DNA from: JAHJRJ01 sp037443685
GTDB lineage: Bacteria; Bacteroidota; Ignavibacteria; UBA10030; BY39
Assembly: GCA_037443685.1 (NCBI GenBank)
Contig: JBBINX010000036.1
Coordinates: 1-20,932, forward strand
DNA: 20,932 nt
Reading direction: 5' to 3'
Shown here piece by piece: positions 17,130-20,932 of the stretch (its first letter is position 1; each line of letters begins with the position of its first letter). Below the pieces are notes generated by a model. That model was not told the origin of the DNA. It was given only the letters and a program-made list of their open reading frames with translations, and did not search any database. The translations under genes were made by a program, and so were the position numbers.

Positions 17130-17402
17130 ATGCAAATACAACCATTAGAAGAAATCGGAGAAAGTGTCGAAACACAGACACCTGCTAAGGTAATTTTATT
17201 CAATGATGAGGTGCATACCTTTGATGAAGTAATTTACCAGATTATTCGGGCGGTTCGCTGTGACTTCGAAAAAGCAAAAACACTTACTCATCAAGTCCAC
17301 AATTACGGAAAGGCGGTTGTTTACGGTGGCGAGTTGAACAAGTGTATTGAGGTCAGCAGTATACTCGAAGAAATCGAGTTGATAACGCAGGTGGAATATT
17401 AG
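17130..17402 (+). CDS. clpS: ATP-dependent protease adaptor ClpS
   Basis: ClpS delivers N-degron substrates to the ClpA(P) unfoldase-protease. The 90-residue protein has a disordered N-terminal stretch (1-18) and the compact adaptor domain. Substrate-pocket residues are conserved: N25-D26 in ILFNDEVHTF and H57 in HQVHNYGKAVV, equivalent to the N34/D35/H66 pocket of E. coli ClpS. The family-typical EL-C-EV and final I-L-I strand are also seen. Length is normal. There is no clear Shine-Dalgarno sequence. No clpA lies in the window, and the gene appears to stand alone between the tRNA-Pro terminator and a relic-bearing gap. Confidence 0.93.
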   Translation: MQIQPLEEIGESVETQTPAKVILFNDEVHTFDEVIYQIIRAVRCDFEKAKTLTHQVHNYGKAVVYGGELNKCIEVSSILEEIELITQVEY

Positions 17403-17417
17403 GACGTTGGAATCCTC

Positions 17418-17471
17418 GCCAGAGGCAGATGCATCTTCGACACAATTGTATAAACGTTAGCCCAAGGCTGA
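17418..17471. repeat. Two copies of a GCCNNAGGC palindromic unit
   Basis: GCCAGAGGCAGA (17418-17429) and GCCCAAGGCTGA (17460-17471) share the pattern GCCNNAGGCNGA. Both lie a little after an ACGTT (17404-17408 and 17454-17458) and before TGC, so a longer imperfect direct duplication is likely. A third unit, GCCTTAGGCTGA, occurs at 20766-20777. Confidence 0.45.
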
Positions 17472-17491
17472 TATGCTTATAGCACAGATAC

Positions 17492-17797
17492 ATGGATGAA
17501 AAGAACCCTGTATAGTATGATGCAAAAAGAAATAGAACACACGTGTTACTTGCGTATAAAAAGTATCAAGAGGTAATCGAAATGTTAGAAGAAATGGAAG
17601 ATACAAAAGCGGCTAAGGAAGTTGAAAACGAAAAAGATATCCTTTGGGAAAAAGTTAGAAAAAGATTCACTAAAAAAAATCTTGAGATATGCGATTTAAA
17701 TAAGGTCTGCTGCTATTCAAGTTGTGGAGCAAGCAACCGCATCGATAACTCTCACTTAATCAGAGACCAAGAGGTTGTAATAAACTCGCTGGTGTAA
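17492..17797 (+). pseudogene. Antitoxin remnant (Phd/RelB-like) with in-frame stop
   Basis: Reading from ATG at 17492 gives MDEKNPV, a TAG stop at 17513-17515, then YDAKRNRTHVLLAYKKYQEV and a helix IEMLEEMEDTKAAKEVENEKD followed by WEKVRKRF. This order (short N-terminal stretch, strand ending in a VLL-YKKY turn, acidic LEEMED helix, W-E-KV-KR tail) resembles Phd/RelB-type antitoxins. A single CAG-to-TAG change would explain the stop. The part after about 17690 is unrelated to the family and cysteine-rich, probably read-through into non-coding DNA. A GTG at 17543 could restart translation. No toxin gene follows: only 110 bases remain before alaS. Confidence 0.5.
17735..17790 (+). other. Possible decayed tRNA
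   Basis: GACCAAGAGGTTGTA (17765-17779) matches 13 of 15 bases of the anticodon-arm/variable/T-stem part of the tRNA-Pro gene, and the preceding CTTAATCAGA lines up with its anticodon stem and loop. Upstream, GCAAGCAACCGCATCGATAA could be a ruined D arm. No intact acceptor stem is found. Weak evidence. Confidence 0.25.
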
Positions 17798-17906
17798 TCA
17801 ATCTGTGGAGAGTTAGATTAGGTAAGTATTGAATGATTTATGAGATTAACGATTTTAAAAAATTAAATAAAAATTAGAAGAGTATTACACAGAAAAAAGT
17901 ATACAA

Positions 17907-20675
17907 ATGACATCTGCAGAAATACGGAAGGAATTTTTTAGGTTCTTTGAGAAACGCGGGCATAAAATTGTGCCAAGTGCACCGGTGATCCCTTACGACG
18001 ACCCAACACTATTATTCACAAACGCCGGGATGAATCAGTTTAAAGATGTTTTTTTGGGAATCGGTAAACGTGATTATACCCGTGCTGTTAATTCTCAAAA
18101 GTGCATACGCGTTAGCGGCAAACACAACGACCTTGAAGAAGTCGGGCGCGATACTTACCACCACACATTTTTTGAAATGCTTGGCAACTGGTCGTTTGGA
18201 GATTATTATAAGAAAGAAGCGATAGAATGGGCGTGGGAGTTATTAACAAAATCCACTGAAGGTGGATGGGGATTAGATAAGAACCGCTTGTACGCAACAG
18301 TATTTGAAACTGATACCGAAGCTGAAGAACTTTGGAAAAAATTTACAGATATCGACCCGACACACGTATTGCGGTTTGGTAAGAAAGATAATTTCTGGGA
18401 GATGGGTGAAACGGGACCTTGCGGACCGTGTTCAGAAATTCATATTGACCTGAGCGAAAAAGGCGACTGCGGTCATCTCGTAAATGCGGGCGACCCACGT
18501 GTGATGGAAATCTGGAATCTTGTTTTCATACAATACAACAGAGACGACAAAGGTACGCTCACTCCGCTGCCATCAAAACACGTTGATACGGGAATGGGCT
18601 TCGAACGGATTTGCTCAGTTTTGCAACAAAAGAAATCGAATTATGACACAGATATATTTCTGCCAATATTAGATAAAATCGCATCTATTTCCGGAAAATC
18701 CTATTCAAACACGTTACAGACAATTTCCGAAATCCGAAATCCGAAATCCGAAATCGATATTGCCATGCGTGTTATTGCCGACCATGTTCGGATGTTGTCA
18801 TTCTCAATTGCTGACGGAGGCATTCCCTCAAATGAAGGTCGCGGTTATGTTATGCGCCGTATCCTGCGCCGTGCAGCTCGTTTCGGAAGAAATTTAGGAA
18901 TGCACGAACCATTCATTTATAAAATTGTGGAAGCCGTCGTACAATCTATGGGTAATCAATATCCCGAAATAAAAGAACGACAAATCCATATCGAACGAGT
19001 AATAAAAGGAGAGGAAGAAAGCTTCAACATCACACTCGACCGTGGACTCGAGATATTCGAAACTGTAATCGAAAAAATAGGGCACTCAAAAACATTTCCC
19101 GGTGAAGATGCATTTAAACTTTACGACACGTTCGGATTTCCGCTTGACCTCACCGAAATGATAGCCGCTGAAAGAGGATTAAAAGTCGATACAGGACGTT
19201 TTGTTGAGTTGATGGAAGGACAACGATCTCGAGCGAGAGATGCAGTAAAGTCTTCTACACAAATAGCACATATTGGAAATGAATTTAATGATTCCAATTT
19301 TATCGGATACGATCAATACGAAGCCGATGTTATTCTCGACAAAGTTATAGATGATAAATATATTTCATTCAACGAAACCCCATTTTATGTTGAATCGGGA
19401 GGTCAGGTTAACGATACTGGAATAGTTGAAGGAGAAAGATTTAGAGCAAGGATTCTTAAATCTATTAAGTATGATAAAAAATTAATACACGAAATCGAGA
19501 TTCTCGAAGGAAATATCACAGATTTTATTGGTAAGATTGTTCATGTTAAAGTAGATTACAATCGCCGCCAAAACATTATGCGTAACCACACCGCCACACA
19601 CCTCTTGCACGAAGCTCTGCGAAAAGTATTAGGCAATCATGTGCAGCAGCATGGCTCGTTGGTAGCAACAGATAGATTGCGTTTCGATTTTAATCATTTC
19701 GAGAGAGTAACCGAAGAGCAAATTCGCGAGATAGAAAACATAGTCAATAATAAAATATCGGAAGGAATATTGGTCGAAGCCAGAGAAATGCCATTCGAGG
19801 AAGCGAAGAAAATTCCAGGAATCAAAATGTTCTTCGGTGAGAAATACGGAGACGTCGTTCGAGTTATAAAAATGGCAGATAATTTCTCAGCCGAACTCTG
19901 CGGCGGCACACACGTTAAGAACACAGCCGATATTGGCTTGTTCAAGATTACTTCAGAATCGAGTATTGCAAGCGGTATTCGCCGTATCGAAGCGGTTACG
20001 GGTGAAGGCGTCAAACAATACATCAATGAACGATTAACAATTATCAAGAATCTTGATATTGAATTAACAAGGTTGTTCAAGGATAAAGAGAAATTAGAAA
20101 ACGAGTTATTTAAGCACAAAAAGATAGACATAACTCCGAAACCTCAGTTAGCGGTACTTTCTCCGACAGAAAATCCAACACGTGCGACAATAGAAAAAGT
20201 AGAAACTCTCTTCCGCCAACGCCAACAAATAGTCGAACAAACCAACAAAGAAGTTCTCGACCTACAAAAAGAACTATCAAAATTCCGTGTGAAGTCAGCC
20301 GGATCGAATATCGACCAGTTAGTTAATAACGGGATTCCTGTCGACGATTTCAAAATCGTAACCGCAAAAATAGTAGTCGCAAACATGGATGAGCTAAAGA
20401 GCATGGGCGATACACTCCGCTCTAAACTCGTATCTGGCGTGGGAGTGTTCGGCTCGGTAGTCGATGAGAAAGTCGCTTTTGTTTGCGTCGTAACCGACGA
20501 TCTCATCAAGAATAAAAAACTTCAGGCAGGAAAAATTGTTGGAGAGATTGCAAAGATTGCAGGCGGCTCGGGCGGTGGTCGACCACACTTAGCAACCGCA
20601 GGCGGAAAAGATGTAAACAAGCTTGATGTAGCTTTAGAAAAAACCGTAGATATAATAAAAGCGATGATAGCTTAG
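17907..20675 (+). CDS. alaS: Alanyl-tRNA synthetase
   Basis: AlaRS charges tRNA-Ala and edits mischarged Ser/Gly. Domains run in order: class II catalytic core (about 1-240) with the TNAGMNQFKDVFLG segment, motif 2 around the RVSGKHNDLEEVGRDTYHHTFFEMLGNWSF region and motif 3 near GMGFERI; tRNA-recognition helical domain (to about 450); editing domain with zinc ligands HTATH (about 561-565) and CGGTH (about 665-669); coiled coil (about 705-800); and the C-terminal DHHA1 domain ending in GGGRPHLATAGG. The 922-residue length is slightly above the usual 870-900. A linker of about 8 extra residues (near 273-284, SEIRNPKSEI) is encoded by four tandem heptamers at 18729-18756. There is no Shine-Dalgarno sequence at the ATG. 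Confidence 0.97.
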   Translation: MTSAEIRKEFFRFFEKRGHKIVPSAPVIPYDDPTLLFTNAGMNQFKDVFLGIGKRDYTRAVNSQKCIRVSGKHNDLEEVGRDTYHHTFFEMLGNWSFGDYYKKEAIEWAWELLTKSTEGGWGLDKNRLYATVFETDTEAEELWKKFTDIDPTHVLRFGKKDNFWEMGETGPCGPCSEIHIDLSEKGDCGHLVNAGDPRVMEIWNLVFIQYNRDDKGTLTPLPSKHVDTGMGFERICSVLQQKKSNYDTDIFLPILDKIASISGKSYSNTLQTISEIRNPKSEIDIAMRVIADHVRMLSFSIADGGIPSNEGRGYVMRRILRRAARFGRNLGMHEPFIYKIVEAVVQSMGNQYPEIKERQIHIERVIKGEEESFNITLDRGLEIFETVIEKIGHSKTFPGEDAFKLYDTFGFPLDLTEMIAAERGLKVDTGRFVELMEGQRSRARDAVKSSTQIAHIGNEFNDSNFIGYDQYEADVILDKVIDDKYISFNETPFYVESGGQVNDTGIVEGERFRARILKSIKYDKKLIHEIEILEGNITDFIGKIVHVKVDYNRRQNIMRNHTATHLLHEALRKVLGNHVQQHGSLVATDRLRFDFNHFERVTEEQIREIENIVNNKISEGILVEAREMPFEEAKKIPGIKMFFGEKYGDVVRVIKMADNFSAELCGGTHVKNTADIGLFKITSESSIASGIRRIEAVTGEGVKQYINERLTIIKNLDIELTRLFKDKEKLENELFKHKKIDITPKPQLAVLSPTENPTRATIEKVETLFRQRQQIVEQTNKEVLDLQKELSKFRVKSAGSNIDQLVNNGIPVDDFKIVTAKIVVANMDELKSMGDTLRSKLVSGVGVFGSVVDEKVAFVCVVTDDLIKNKKLQAGKIVGEIAKIAGGSGGGRPHLATAGGKDVNKLDVALEKTVDIIKAMIA
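18729..18756 (+). repeat. GAAATCC heptamer tract inside alaS
   Basis: Three GAAATCC units and a final GAAATCG follow one another in the alaS reading frame, encoding the linker peptide SEIRNPKSEI between the catalytic core and the conserved AMRVIADHVR helix. Twenty-eight bases is not a multiple of three, so the flanks must have adjusted to keep the frame. Confidence 0.9.
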
Positions 20676-20681
20676 ATCATG

Positions 20682-20806
20682 GAGCTTGGAGTTATAACAA
20701 TTGACAACCTGTCCACCGAAGCCACAAAGTGGCGTAGAAGGATTAAGACGCTGAATAATGAATCCGCCTTAGGCTGACGAATAACCAATAACGAATGATG
20801 AACTAA
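20682..20806. repeat. Heptamer and hairpin cluster after alaS
   Basis: The gap between alaS and the next start is built from small repeats: heptamers GAGCTTG, GAGTTAT (20682-20695); a hairpin with perfect core GCCAC-AAA-GTGGC (20721-20733) and outer TCC/GGA (20712-20714 and 20740-20742); heptamers GAATAAT, GAATCCG (20753-20766); palindrome GCCTTAGGC (20766-20774); and heptamers GAATAAC, CAATAAC, GAATGAT, GAACTAA (20779-20806). No coding frame is seen. GAGTTAT is identical to a unit in the nadE-rsmI gap. Confidence 0.7.
20712..20742. repeat. Imperfect palindrome with perfect GCCAC/GTGGC core
   Basis: GCCAC (20721-20725) and GTGGC (20729-20733) pair around AAA; CCGAA precedes and GTAG follows the core, and TCC/GGA (20712-20714 and 20740-20742) pair outside. 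No T run follows, so it is a weak candidate for terminating alaS and looks more like a decayed dispersed palindrome. Confidence 0.5.
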
Positions 20807-20807
20807 T

Positions 20808-20932
20808 ATGACACATCTACCACTAACACTCTTGCGCAGACAAAAATACATACAAGACCAGCTTGACGACAGCGCCGCCACCAAAAAGAAAATGTTCGAA
20901 GCTTGTTCGAGCGATGTACTGAAAGCTGTGGA
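20808..20932 (+). CDS. Start of a putative SIS-domain isomerase (partial)
   Basis: The frame from ATG at 20808 is open to the window edge (41 codons), beginning MTHLPLTLLRRQKYIQDQLD and continuing with KKKMFEACSSDVLKAV. The helix pattern of basic residues, followed by E-C-S-D-LKA, resembles the N-terminus of GmhA-type phosphoheptose isomerases, where it precedes the GNGGSAADAQH loop of the SIS domain. That diagnostic part lies outside the window, so this is a suggestion only. It begins 132 bases after the alaS stop on the same strand, directly after the heptamer cluster. Confidence 0.4.
   Translation, partial: MTHLPLTLLRRQKYIQDQLDDSAATKKKMFEACSSDVLKAV

Larger units (their letters stand above)
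17403..17906. other. Gap with relics between clpS and alaS
   Basis: This 504-base stretch holds no intact recognisable gene. It contains two similar small palindromes (17418-17429 and 17460-17471), an interrupted antitoxin remnant (17492-17797) and a possible tRNA remnant (about 17735-17790). The last 100 bases are AT-rich and should include the alaS promoter, which I could not define. Confidence 0.6.

Noticed and set aside
19694..20131. 145-codon minus-strand frame within alaS
   Set aside because: It is antisense to the conserved AlaRS editing domain and has no family resemblance.

Overview
This is an AT-rich bacterial chromosome segment (roughly 35-40% GC, estimated by eye) using the standard code. 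Every confidently assigned protein gene is intact except one antitoxin relic and one gene cut by the right edge. The mix of genes points to a Gram-negative bacterium of the Bacteroidota/Chlorobiota/Ignavibacteria neighbourhood: a patatin lipase fused to an outer-membrane barrel, a BatA-type von Willebrand protein, secreted Xaa-Pro peptidase and DUF6263-like proteins, weak or absent Shine-Dalgarno sequences beside a few good ones, and short palindromic and heptameric repeats. The phylum is an inference. No transposase, phage gene or CRISPR array is visible.

Layout. Positions 1-358 are non-coding with one perfect hairpin. Housekeeping genes nadE and rsmI follow on the plus strand. A tight plus-strand operon (2216-7054) then encodes alanine dehydrogenase, an acetyl-CoA hydrolase/4-hydroxybutyrate-type CoA-transferase, a protein with the outline of a radical SAM/SPASM enzyme that has lost its catalytic cysteines, and a methionine gamma-lyase-like PLP enzyme. 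Together these suggest amino-acid catabolism to 2-oxo acids and acyl-CoA. From 7066 to 16571 genes run on the minus strand: a secreted M24 peptidase, a secreted DUF6263-like protein, and a compact series that in transcription order is a response regulator, a two-helix membrane protein ending in a kinase-like dimerisation helix pair without ATPase domain, the patatin-barrel protein, the VWA protein and the GTPase HflX (the last two overlap by 4 bases).

Right part. A tRNA-Pro(UGG) with a strong intrinsic terminator is followed by the ClpS adaptor, a 0.5-kb stretch of relics (an antitoxin remnant with an in-frame stop, a possible tRNA remnant, small hairpins), alaS, and a repeat-rich gap before the start of a putative SIS-domain isomerase that runs off the window.

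The most interesting signals are the cysteine-less radical SAM-like protein inside the catabolic operon, the kinase-less dimerisation-domain protein paired with a response regulator, and a recurring theme of tandem heptamers starting with GA at several places, one of which lies inside the alaS reading frame and encodes a linker insertion.
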